Translations under genes and position numbers: made by a program
The notes under the pieces: model-generated
Told to the model about the DNA's origin: nothing
Database searches by the model: none
What the model saw: only the letters and a program-made list of their open reading frames with translations
Shown here: positions 31,101-42,900 of the stretch, piece after piece
Layout: every line of letters begins with the position of its first letter
Numbering within the stretch: position 1 is the stretch's first letter
Assembly: GCA_018398805.1 (NCBI GenBank)
Contig: JAGFBZ010002268.1
Coordinates: 930,001-994,000 of the forward strand
Length of the DNA: 64,000 nt
Source: Hirundichthys speculiger
Lineage: Eukaryota > Chordata > Actinopteri > Beloniformes > Exocoetidae
Direction of reading: 5' to 3'

Positions 31101-32479
31101 ATGTCTCTATTTCAGCTGGAGGGTTTGCATCTGGAAACGTGAGTTGGGATGTGGCCCTGGACAGATGGTGGGGACCCCCCCCCCCAAAAAAAACTCACGA
31201 CAGATCCAGCACTGCAGGACCACAGTTGCTGATATTTGTCCTACTTTAGGATCCATTCAGATACAACTGTCTGCAAAGTACAAGCTCACACATTACCACT
31301 TGAATAAATATTGTTAATGGGAAGGAACATAGAACATAAAAAGGCTACCAAACATGTGTCAATATGGGAGAGAATGATAAGTCTTAATAGTATTTTAAGA
31401 CTCTGTGTTAGCACTATGGTGGAAGAAGATGGTGCTGACTTTGACTCATTAATCAGTAAACACAACAATCTCACCAGTAGATTTGACATGGACTAAAATA
31501 ATTGTCATGTACAGAAGATGTGGACGAGAAAGAGGGATAGAAATAAGCAGCGGCTACACCTATTACATAGAATAAACAGCCATTCGTGAAAATAAAAGTG
31601 AAGCGAAAGTGGCAGTCCTACTGAGCAAAATTATTGCTGTCTTGTTCACTCACTTTTCCCTCTTTGCTGAGAAAGTTAAATAAGTGTGCCTCATATATTT
31701 AGAGTCAAACTGAGCTCACTTTGTGCTAAACAGCTTGTCGATAGCAAGAAAAAAGGTATGGAGCAGGAGAAGAGGTCTGATAAAATGGCTCTTAATTACC
31801 AGACAGTGAAAGCTGGCCTTCCTTTTCTACTTTCTCCTCCCAGCTAAGTCAGGAGTTTGATTTCTGATATTGTGGATTGCTGACTGGGCTGCAACCTTGT
31901 TGCCCCTAAACCAGAAGGACCTAACGTCAAGTCCTGAGAGAGTATGTTTGACAAAGTGCCATATAGATCCTCTGCTTTTCATCAGAGGGCAGTGCTGGTG
32001 GAGGCATTAATCAGAACGCTTGGTCGCCCTGCTTTGTTTCCCCTTTACTCTCCTGTAACAATTAGGAAGAGTAATAATTTCAGGCATTACATAGGAATCA
32101 ATGGGCCTTTAGCCCAGCTGTTGGTATAGGTTGGGACCAGTTCACCTTTTTGTGCAAACAGCATATGTATTTTTGACACTATGACAGATACAGTAGGCAC
32201 ATGGTTAATTTAAATTCACAGTTTAAATAATTCCCTTGCTGCCTAAATGAGATGGAAACAACTGAGAAAAGTTAATGCTGAGGTCAACCAGGGGTGAAGA
32301 TGATTGTTCTGCAAGCCACTGAAACCCAACCGACTGCAGTACCAATCTGGCTCAGTGTAAACTGTTGTTTTCAAGTTCCACATGCTTTCCAGATGTGAGC
32401 CATGGAAAATTGAGCAAACTTTAACAAGTTCTAATCCAAACACATAACTCTGCTTAACAGATCTGACTGATTCTTGCTA

Positions 32480-32720
32480 CAAATTAGCAGAAGACAAGGC
32501 TTCACTTTGGCCACAGATCAATGTCTTGTGCTTAGAAGTGCAATTAGAGCTGTGTGGAGCAGAGACTGACGGCGCTCCTCAGTCATAAGGCCGTAATCAA
32601 CAACAGTTTTAAGTTCTCCTTTCTTTTACTTTCAACTAGTGACTAAAGCCAAGCGGAAACGTTTAAATACTAATGCTGTGTTAATGTCAGGTGAAAGGCG
32701 CTGAAAGCTTTTCAAAACAG
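32480..32720. promoter_or_regulatory. Weak candidate conserved non-coding element
   Basis: Balanced, repeat-free block with GTGCAATTAGAGC, CATAAGGCCGTAATCAACAAC and AAATACTAATGC. It stands out from the AT-rich flanks. Function is inferred only. Confidence 0.25.
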
Positions 32721-33649
32721 CATTTTGTTTAAATGAGAATGTAGATTATTTCTATGCTATCTAACATCTGATTGCAAATAACAAATGTTTTTAAAGCTAA
32801 ACTTGTTAAAATAGTATTTACACTTTTGTTCCTCACTCATTATTCTCTCAGAAAGATGACAGTTTCTCAAAGTTATTGGACCCAAGTTATCAGACTTGTT
32901 TATATTCCAGAGGTGTACACAATAAAAGGAGTCATTCAGTCGTCCCACTTCAGGACAGAAGTTGTTTCATCCAGTGCTGTTTTCATGTGCTGTGCTTCTC
33001 TAGCATTCACTTGAACCACTGTGAAATTTTATATGATTTGAGGTTTTTTTAGACAGTTACTTACTATAGATGCTTTAGTTAGCAAATAATTGCTCATTAT
33101 GACCCTTATTCTAACTAACTGTGAGTTTAGATCACAATTAAAATTCTTTTGATTAACAAATCTGAGAGTGCCATGACTCATCTCTCCTGCAGGTAGGACT
33201 CATAAGACTACTCACAGGTATTTCACAAGATGAAATACAACATAACAAGACACAAGTTGGTGTTTTTAAAGTCATGATTTGCTGACATCAACAATCAATG
33301 GGAGAGAATGTTGTTGAATCACATTTGTATTTGGCTCAATCACATCTACAAAACTGGCTTGTCCTCCCAGATATTCACTACAAATTTGCACACAATCCAG
33401 TGAAAAATAGACAAGTAGTGATACTCAGAAAGCTTGTTTCATTGAAGTACAAGCTTCATAGAACACTGGAGTTGTACTTGAGGATTTTTATAACTTACTT
33501 CAACACAGCAAAAGTTTTCAAATTAAAAATTCGAGACACAAACTGAGGGGGTTATGGTTAGTTTACATGGAACAATCCCTTCAAGTTGTTCCAAGTGTTT
33601 TTAAAAGCTTTTTTGAAGATTCAGTCTAGGAAATTTGATTGCAAGTATG

Positions 33650-34250
33650 ATGTGAACGCAACTGCCTTAATCCATAGATTCAACAAGGTAATGGAAACAT
33701 TCCTCAGAGAGTTTAGTCCATATTGTCATGATAGGATCACGCAGTTGCTGCAGATTTGTCTGCTGCACATCCATGTTGCAAATCTCCCGTTCCACCACAT
33801 CCCAAAGATGCTCTGTTGGACTGAGATCTGGTGACTGTGGAGGCCATTTGAGTTCAGTGAACTCATTGTCATGTCCAAGAAACAGTTTGAGATGGTTTGA
33901 GCTTTATGATATGGTGTGTTATCCTGCTGGAAGTATCCATCAGGAAATGGGTACACTGTGGTTATAAAGGGATGGTCGTGGTCAGCATTAATACTCAAGT
34001 TGGCTGTGGTGTTGACACGATGCTCAATTGGTACTAATGGGCCAAAAGTGTGCCAGGAAAATATCTCCCACACCATTAGACCACCACCACCAGCCTGAAC
34101 CGATGATACAAGCAGGATGGATCCATGCATTCATATTGTTGACACCAAATTCTGACCATCTGAAAGTGGCAGCGGAAATCCAGACTCCTCAGACCAGATG
34201 TTTTTCCAATCTTCTATTGTCCAGTTTTGGTGAGCTGGTGCGAATTATAG
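33650..34250 (-). pseudogene. Tc1-like transposase C-terminal half, frameshifted
   Basis: Minus-strand frame 34130-33726 contains AGGGGLMVWEIFSWHTFGPL, then DGYFQQDNTPYHKAQ with the second catalytic aspartate. Within the SSLNSNGL stretch the reading must shift frame to continue as WPPQSPDLSPTEHLWDVVE, which carries the third catalytic acidic residue (D34E type). It ends near 33680 with HYLVESMD and a stop. Upstream (34240-34135) another frame gives NWTIEDWKNI. The gene is therefore inactive. Confidence 0.85.
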
Positions 34251-34365
34251 CCTCAGTTTCCTGTTCTTAGCTGACAGGAGTGGCACCCGCTATGGTCTTC
34301 TGGCATAATCCGCCTCAAGGTTCATGTGTTGTGCGTTCAAATGCAACCTCGGTTATACATGGTTA

Positions 34366-35150
34366 TTTGAGTTCAGTGTTGTACAAACACGGGAACTGGA
34401 ACTAGTTCGCGCAAACGTGAACTCGGCTCTCTTTCCCTTTGACGCGTCGGGTGTGAACAATTGCAATTGTCGCCCGGTCAAAACCGTCAAGCGAACCCCA
34501 TGTACACCACAAACGAGCCTAATATGTATTTTCATAAAGCAATCAAACATGGCAACACGGGCTGTCGCTGCGGTCACGCGAACAATTGCGTCATCAAATG
34601 TTGAAAACAAGCATGGAGGAAGATGAAAGCTGCAGTCACCCAGAGCCGGAGGAGCGCCACGACGCCAAAGATTACACTATAATCTTTGGAATCGGGCATT
34701 GAAATATTGAAATGGGGGGGAGAAAAACTTTTGCACCTTCAGGACCTGTTTTTGTCTTATAATAAAGACCATTTGGCAACAAGTTTTTCCTCATATTTTG
34801 AATATACTGTAGAGAGAAGCTGAAAGGGAAATTAAGAGTTTTACATGGGCTGTACCTTCAGTGCTAATGTGAACCCTGGTTGGATAAAGATTCCGAATTG
34901 GAGACATAGTTTTCAACAGATAAAATGGATAAAGTAGTTGTTGTTTGTGGTGGTGTAGTATATGGGCAGTGGCAATCATTTTGACAAATAATTGCAACAT
35001 TAAAAAATAATAATAAAAAAAAAGAACTATAAAATTAACTATTTAATTCATTTTTTGTAATGGTGAACTGAACTAGTTCATTTTAATTTTATGAACTATG
35101 AACTTAACTAGTTCGTCTAGAAAGTGAACTTGCCCAACACTGCTTGAGTT
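34366..35150. mobile_element. hAT-like non-autonomous element inside the Tc1 copy
   Basis: The element 34374-35142 has perfect 8-bp inverted ends CAGTGTTG / CAACACTG. It is flanked by TTTGAGTT and CTTGAGTT (7 of 8 identical), consistent with an 8-bp hAT target duplication. Just inside both ends is GAACTAGTTC-type wording in opposite orientation. It is non-coding, about 770 bp, and interrupts the Tc1 coding region. Confidence 0.82.
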
Positions 35151-35350
35151 AAAGTTGCCTTTCTATCAGCTCAAACCAGTCTGACTATTTTCCTCTGACC
35201 TCTGGCATCAACAAGACATTTGAGCTCACAGAACTGCTGCCCACTGGATATTTTCTCTTTTTTGGACCATTCTCTGTAAACCCTAGAGATGGTTGTGCAT
35301 GAAAATCCCAGTATATCAGCATTTTCTGAAATACTCAGACCAGCCCACAC

Positions 35351-35556
35351 AGTAAAAAAAAAAAACAGTGTTAATTTAACTCTCAGAGAGTTTAATTTAA
35401 CTCTGTTTCAGATAACATTTGGTCCCACTCAAAACTCGAGTAAAATTTACTCTATGGCCAGTGTCAATTTTTCAGAGTTAATTCTACTCAATTTAGTGTC
35501 AAAATTAACAATGAAATGTGTAAAAATATTTGGTGGTTGTTGGTACCAGATGCATG
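35351..35556. mobile_element. Small AT-rich insertion in the Tc1 copy
   Basis: Between host Tc1 phrases 'cagaccagccc' and 'accaacaaccatgcc' is about 200 bp of 'gtgttaatttaactct'-type sequence, a wording common in fish MITEs. Its right end contributes to a perfect 14-bp hairpin (35535-35570). The borders are approximate. Confidence 0.5.
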
Positions 35557-35610
35557 TGGTACCAACAACCATGCCACGTTCAAAGTCACTTAAATCACCT
35601 TTCTTCCCCA

Positions 35611-36150
35611 TGTGGTGTCTGAATAATATGATATTTACATGATATTTACCTTTTTACATAAGGTTTAACTACGACTTGTTAACAGCTGTTAATGAATAGT
35701 CATAAGAAGCACTGAAGCAAAGTTCAGTGAGTTTGTTTGTTTGTCTCTTTCAAGGATACGTTCCCACACGCACAAATTTGGAAGATCTGTAATCAAGAAA
35801 AAGGGAGTACATCCCGTGTTGATATCAAAAATTCCAGCTGTCTATTGTCTAAGAGAAAAACATGCTGGGAAAAGCCCTGATTGATTCCAAACATGTCAAA
35901 GTTTAGACCTGGCTATTGGGTATATAAGCTTTCCTTGGTTTGTACGTGATTTGATCTTTCTACAATTCGATCCAGAAGATCGCAGACGTAGCGCAAGTCT
36001 GTATTAAGCTTCTTTTTCTGCAAATAAACTTTATATGCATTTAAAAGAGAGCTTCGGAGCCGCATTCTTTCATCACTTCTGACTCGCAGAAGACACACAG
36101 TGAAGATCGAGAGAAGAAGACTCAAGATGACCTCTATGGCAGAAACCACA
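35611..36150 (+). mobile_element. Solo-LTR-like insertion in the Tc1 copy
   Basis: The 540-bp block begins TGTGGT and ends ACCACA (perfect 6-bp inverted TG...CA ends). It carries TATATAAG at 35921-35928 and AATAAA at 36023-36028, about 100 bp apart, as in an LTR with promoter and poly(A) signal. Tc1 sequence resumes directly on both sides. Only an imperfect target duplication is visible (shared CCA). No internal retroelement genes are present. Confidence 0.6.
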
Positions 36151-36520
36151 CCAATTCTGATGCTCGGTTTGATCTATGAGGGCAAAAATAAGATGATACT
36201 AACATAATACCTCCGTAATCATAACTGAGGTGATTTATTCAGTTGATCATGAAATTGATTTGAGGTCATATCACCCAGCCTAGCTAAAGATGATATCACA
36301 ATTGTAAATCATGCATAGATTTATTTGAAATTATTAGATTTTCAAATAAAATTTTGAAATTTAACCCAAGCCAAAGAAAAATGAATCGTTAAAAAATAAG
36401 GCCAGTAATTGTCAAGAAATTATTAGATTTATCATTCAGGACCAAACAGAGAGTCAAGGGTAGAGCTCTAGAGTTTTAAAAGCTCCCACAAACTAAAGAG
36501 ACATTTCCAATTGATCATTA

Positions 36521-36644
36521 TCTTTTTTTTTTTTTTTTCGCCGAAAAGCCATGAGAAAATTGGGTGGATAGTGAGTTAGAATGGGATAACACCTGAAGCA
36601 TTTTGGGATTCGTAAAGAAAAAAAAAAAAAAAAAAAAAAAAAAA
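36521..36644. repeat. T-run and A-run pair
   Basis: About 15-17 T at 36523-36538 and about 26 A at 36618-36644 bracket a short segment. Otherwise 36173-36982 holds no recognisable repeat and presumably contains the map2k5 promoter and 5' UTR. I see no obvious TATA box. Confidence 0.6.
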
Positions 36645-37006
36645 GAGTATTTTATTTTGAAATTAATAAAGCGGATGTTGATTCGGAAACGCTTCTGTTG
36701 TAGTTTCCTCAAAACTAGCTGTACGGCTGCACATCTTATACACTGTTAAACTTTGTTCGGTGAGCATACAAAAACACATTTACTGCGCTAGCTAAAGTTT
36801 CCAGGTAATTATGACGTGATTGTTACGCTCAGCAGTAAACGTTTTTACACCTTCGCATCACTTCAATCAGGCGTCAGAAGTAAGGAGTGTGCTAGCATGT
36901 TCCGTTAGCAAAACATTACAGGAAATCAGCTCGGTGGCCTCGAAAGCCAGTCGAGTATTATGAGTCTTACGCTCCCTTATTAATGCTCATTTTAAACATC
37001 TGCGAA

Positions 37007-37105
37007 ATGGAAACCGAGACGATAGTGATTCGCATAAAAACACCATTAGGAGACATGGACTCGTCCGTGGACTGTCCGTCTCTGCTGAACTTCAATGACT
37101 TGCTG
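37007..37105 (+). CDS. map2k5: map2k5 exon 1 (start of PB1 domain)
   Basis: Reads [20 protein letters not shown], then [13 protein letters not shown], with the donor CTG|GTGAGT. The lysine of VIRIK is the conserved basic residue of PB1 strand 1. An in-frame ATG at 36983 (followed by LILNICE) is an alternative start. Confidence 0.9.
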
Positions 37106-40100
37106 GTGAGTTTTGAGAGCTAGCTAGCTCTCCTGTTAAAATTAAAAACACCCCCACCACCAAAGATATGTTTAAAACTGTGCATCCCGAATCCTAGCCT
37201 TTTTAATGTTTATACATGTAGTTCTGTCAACTTCTTAGGCATGACATTTTCTGCGTCTGTCAACGGCTTTAAACTTTCTGTAATTAAACCTGTCCAACAT
37301 TTCAGGTCGCAATCAGAGATGTGATGCCTGAAGCCACTGTGACAGCTTTTGAATGTAAGTTTCATCTATGTTACACCACATGTAGACACTGTTCTGAGCT
37401 CTTTTCGTAGCCAATATAGTGTTTAGAATTGGGAATAACTACTCTGTACAGTAAAACATTAGTCTTGTAATTTACTGACTTATTGTCACTAATCTCAATT
37501 TCTCAACCAAAAATGTGCTCTAGAAGAGCCTTTGACAGGGTTCATACATGTAAAAAAAAAAAAAAAAAAACAAACCTGGAAAGTCATTGAATTTGAAAAT
37601 GTGAATATCCAGTTCTGGAAAAGTTTGAGAATTTTATAAACCATAAGGTTTTGGAAAAGTCTCCGCTATCACTCTACTATGGTGACCCCAAACAGGAAGC
37701 AGAAATTGAAGGTTTTTTTTTTTTCATGAGATTATTGTCAGCCACACTACACAGCGTGAAGTAGGTAGATCTATTAAATGTACTGCATGTCACACTGCAC
37801 GATTGAATGTACATTGAAGTGTGGCTACAACAGAAGTAAGCCCGAGCTTATTTCAGGCTATGAATGCAGCGTCATCACAGTAATCTACCTATGATACCAA
37901 CCAAGATGGCCCTGCAGCATTCAGACCCTTGAGGAACTCGGGATGGATCTCATCAACCCCTAAAGAACTGACACAGTGCAGCTTCTACTTCAGTGCCTTC
38001 AGCTCTGGGAATGCAGGAATGGGCAAGCCCACCTTGGAGCCCAGAGACTTGGCTTCCTCTGTAGAAGAGGTGTTGGTGGGACTTAGAAGATCCTCGAAAA
38101 ATTCCTTTGATTCCTTTAACCTGATAAACCCGACGAGGACGCCGGCGTCCTCATTGTGTAATAATTTTGTCTAAAAATGATTCATACAGAACGATCACTT
38201 CATCTGTTATAGCTGTGTTTGGTATCATTGAACTCTGCAGAGTCTCCTCTTTGCAAATATAATACCGTTTTTCTTTCAGCTCTTATATATCTTGCACAGG
38301 AGGTGCCTAAAGACATAAAAGCCGAAAGTCGTGAAAGTCAGCACTTACCGGTTTTCGTCAGTAAAAGTCCCAGAAAACGCGGAGAAACGGTTTGAATCCA
38401 GTCCCTGTTTGTTGACAGAGGCTTAGCTTGTCTATAAACAGAAAGATGCTCACTCGAGCGATTTTTGGTTGCTGAGAAATGCCCTGAACAAGCTTGGTTC
38501 TTCATGTACGGTTGAATTCTCGTGATCATTTATTGAAATTTAGTGTCAATAAATGTTATTACTTATAACTAAAGCACTTTTTTGCAATTCAGTACCATAT
38601 TAGAAGTGTAAAAAAAGTTTTGTTTGATTTCCGATCGTAGTTTTTCAAGCAGAGGAATCATCTTCCCAAAACAAAGATGGCTTTGTTCGAATTTCCGGTG
38701 ACTCTCTTTGCAATGCATTTGATTGACAGCTACAAGGCGGACCTTAGATTCGTCATTTCCACCTTTTAGAGCATAGATCAACCCTTCCAATGACGTATTG
38801 CATGTGTAATTCGACTTTATCTGAGCCGTTTTATGCCTGCGCGTAGCGGTGCGCCCCCCCCAGTCTTGCATGTGCGCATTTACGCAGAGCGCTTAGCGGT
38901 GCAAGCAGCAAACTTCGCGTAAAATAAGATAACTTACTTCACGGTTAAATGGCTCAAAGTAAGTCAAAAACACGTTTTAGTGTCCAGGAGGCACTGGAGA
39001 AGATTTTTGAGGACTCTTCAGACAGTGAACATTATTCCTGCCTCCTCCCTGCTTGACCTTCATGCAATTGAGCCCTCATAACCTCAATACCTTAACTGTA
39101 ACATATATTTTAAAAAGTATATATGCTCCACATGTAGTCATATATATTTGTAGTCATCAAATATATTATGAATTGGTGGTTTTTACACAGTTATGTATGT
39201 TAGTATGTGGTTTATGGTAATACCAAAAACTAGTTGTAAATTTAAAAATGGCAAATTTGTGACTATTTTAACTCAAAAGGAAAAAGTACCTATTGTCTCA
39301 GAATATCACCATGTGTTACCATGTGTTCATTTGGAGTCTCCAAAGGCCTTTTTGGAGTTGCGCCTAGATTTTTTAATGAAAAGACCACTGTAAAATGGTC
39401 ATATGTTGTGCTATCTTCTTCAAATTTGAAACACATGTTCAGTTATAGTGTGCCTACAGCCTCATAGTGTCATTTACCATTTCAGATAAATATTCAGACT
39501 ATTATTCATCCTGAAAATCATTTTTTATTTCAGGCGGAACAAAATTTTAAATTTTTTACTGACTTCAGAGTTCCATTCCTTGTCTCTGTATCACCTAGAG
39601 TGTTCCTGACAGTTTTATAAGAAACTACAGAGTGTCTTCTTTATGGAACACTTTAATGCATCCATGTGGACAGAACAGTTTAGAAGTTACAATCATTTTA
39701 ATTTGGGCATGTCATTTTAGGCGTTTTGCTAAAAAAGGGGGTCAGGGTTTAACAGGTTAATGACATCTCCAGTTGAGGTCATCAGCACCCCCCCGCCCAT
39801 CTTTTTGGGGGGGCATTTTGGGGAGCATTTGTGCTTTGGGTAATAGCTAGAAGTGTGGGCTTTGGCTTGCTGATGAAACTGAAGCTGATGAAACTGGCTC
39901 TTGGAGCATGGAACAGTTTGAGGAATGACCTATCCAGTTTTAAAAGGAGCAAAGAGCAACCCCTTTGAAGCCACAATTTCAAAGCACTCAAAACCACAAT
40001 GCCTGTTCACTTAAGAAAAAGACACTTTGACAGACAAGGAAATGGTCCAGTGTCTGCTTGGGTTACACGTAAGGATTTATGGAGCTGTGTCCCTTTCGTG

Positions 40101-40260
40101 GGTGCTTTTTGTCTTTCAAATGATAGCATTAACTGTTTTCTTTTGGTTTGTCAACAGAATTTCAGGTAATATAGCAAAAGAGCTACTCCTACCTAACTTT
40201 TTAATATGCACTTATTGAAAATGAAGTATTTATGAGTTGGTTTGAGGTAGCCATTTTATT

Positions 40261-40293
<33 letters not shown>

Positions 40294-41235
40294 GGGATAC
40301 CGAAATATTCTTGGCCGAAACCGAAACCGAAATGAAGAACCAAGGCCGAAAACCGAAACACTGAAATAATTATTACCAATTATAGTACCGTATCATGGCA
40401 ATGACTGTGAACTAACCTCACTAAAATCAAGGCATTACCATTGCATAAATTATATTAATGCTACAAAGAATAAATTATTGCAAAATTATGAAAATATTTA
40501 TTAGCACTGACATTACAACAATGCACAATATAAACAAAATTCAAAGTAAAATGTTTAACTTGACCCCACTCAGGTGTACATTAAATAATAATACAGGCCT
40601 ATAACTGACTGGCCTGCTGAAAGATTGTAAAAATGTTCTCTCATAAAACACAGTGCATTTAAGTCAAGTGCATTTAAAAAAAATTCTCTGTAGGACTACA
40701 AAAAAAATCTGCAGCTATAAGCTTATGGACGTGAGCTGCAATAACATTAAACAGCTCAGTAAACCCACGTCTGAGAAATTCGTCTGCTCGGCATGGAATA
40801 ACGGGGCTCAATCATGGGCGGAGTTTGCGGGGGGGGGGGGGGGGGGGGGGGCAGGGGGAGCAATGCTCCCCCTGGTGGCTGAAATATGTATTGCTTGTCA
40901 CGAACTGGCAAAAATAAATAAATGTTTTTGACCGTAATGTTTTTTTTAAGTCCAAAATAAACTGCAGTATATTGTGACAGTTAAATGAATCTTGTTATAT
41001 TTTGTTTCTTAATACTTTAACATCATTAACATTAACATTGTTAACATTACTGTGTACTGTTCCTGTTGCAACTACTGGTTTTGAACATTTAATCTTGACT
41101 TCATGGTTTTCGTGGTGAGTGTAATCTTGTGTGCCATCATGTGCGCGCGAGTTTGCAGTGTGCATGCGCGCCGGTTTCGCGTGCATGCGCGCCGGTTCGC
41201 GTGAGAGTGCGAATTGTTGAAAGTGCAACAATTTT

Positions 41236-41276
<41 letters not shown>

Positions 41277-41836
41277 ACGCAAAAGTCAACTAGGGCTCAA
41301 TGTGCTCGATCAGCCTACGAAATCCCACATCCTCTACACAGAAACGGCTGATCATCTAAGGCAATGAATTCCATTTTTTTTTGTGTAATGCCCTTTGCCT
41401 TGGCACCATCACTGGAAAACTTTCTTGCCTTTTCAAATACGTCCGCCACAGACGGAGTGGGTGCGCTCGGAGGGATTTTCCTTTTCTGTGCCGCCGCCTT
41501 CTCATATTCAGAATGGCGATGGGGATGTTTGGATTTCAGGTGATAAATCAAACCCGACGTTCGTTGCAGATTCACCCCCTCTTGAAATTTTTACATGTTT
41601 TACATCGCTATCCGTGGGTCTTTCTCAGATATATTGAAATACACACCACAGACATGTTGGCCCCTCTCCAGACAAGCGCTGCTGGCCGCGGTTCTTGTTC
41701 GTCATCACAACATCCTGTTTCGGCCGTGTTGTTTCGGTGATAAAGTCTTTCGGGAAAACCGAAAATGCACTTTTGGGCCATTTTCGGCCGAAAATTTTCG
41801 GTGGCCGAATTTCGGTGCATCCCTTATATATATATA

Positions 41837-41889
<53 letters not shown>

Positions 41890-42803
41890 TCATTTATTTT
41901 TTTTTTTTTCTGTGTATGAGTCTGTAAAATTGGTATATTTTACCTTGAGTGTTACCTCTGATTGTATTTGTATGTGATTAAATAATATGCTGCTTTGTAA
42001 GTAATTTTTTTTTTTTTACTTTTGTTTGCTTTTTTTTTGTTTTTAAGATGAAGATGAAGTGGGAGACAGAATCACTGTAAGAAGCGACGAAGAACTAAAA
42101 GCCATGTTGTCCTATGTGAGTACATGAGTTATTAGGCTAATCTTTTTCTTTTTTTTTTAATCATCTCTGGCATCCACACCCTGAAATGTATGCCAGTGTT
42201 CCTCAGGGAACCGTTTCTGCTTTGAAAAGTATCTTGTTTTTCAGTTCAGGGTTTCAAGGTTTTACATACCAGCATATACAAATGTCACCTGCTCCTTACC
42301 AGGTGTTGAAATGAAGACAGTTCAACCTCATATGAACAACAAAACATTACATATTAAACTGTCATTATTTCTTGGCAATAAAAATAAAAACAAACTAAGC
42401 CAAAATGTAGAAGAAGTGTGTAGGAGAACTTATTCACCCTTACTGTTTAATTAGGATTTGAAGGAAAAATAACGGTCAGGTACTGCTCATGAAATCCATT
42501 TGATTGATTAATCTTAAACAAGTGTGAGAAGATTTTTGGAAAAATATACGTTTTGGAGGTTTGCCGCTCAGGATCATTGGGTATATATAGACACGTGCCA
42601 AGGAGGAATGACATCGGCAATGTCCTTAGAGAAGAAGTTGTTACTGCCCATCAGTATGACAAATGTTATAAGACTATTGACATATAACTTGAGAGATTAT
42701 TCACAACTTGCAAAACTGCAAATGAACCCAAGTATTACATCACAGATTTGAGAGAACTCACTTAGCATGAAATGTCATGTTAGTAAGATCTCCTCATCAT
42801 TAA

Positions 42804-42900
<97 letters not shown>

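Larger units (their letters stand above)
33590..36172 (-). mobile_element. Tc1-like transposon, broken and split by three nested insertions
   Basis: The minus strand carries a Tc1-like element. The host pieces are 33590-34373, 35143-35350, about 35557-35610 and about 36154-36172. They read in order as one element: 'ttatttgagtt' + 'aaagttgcctttctatcagc', 'cagaccagccc' + 'accaacaaccatgcc', and 'tcttcccca' + 'attctgatgctcggtttga'. The insertions are 34374-35142 (hAT-like), about 35351-35556 (small palindromic element) and 35611-36150 (solo-LTR-like). Terminal repeats of the host were not located. Confidence 0.8.
40293..41824 (-). mobile_element. hAT transposon with AGGGAT...ATCCCT ends, in map2k5 intron 2
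   Basis: The left end AGGGATACCGAAAT and the right end TTTCGGTGCATCCCT are inverted repeats, followed inward by CCGAAA-rich wording (about 40304-40357 and 41745-41815). The element sits inside a TA tract, so the 8-bp target duplication cannot be separated from the TA repeat. A degraded BED-finger transposase lies on the minus strand, with a further insertion at 40813-41292. Confidence 0.82.
37355..42047 (+). other. map2k5 intron 2, rich in transposons
   Basis: 4.7 kb intron containing the piggyBac element 38116-39760 and the hAT element 40293-41824 with its nested insertion. The first 760 bp (37355-38115) hold only A/T runs near 37551-37571 and 37713-37724. Confidence 0.85.
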
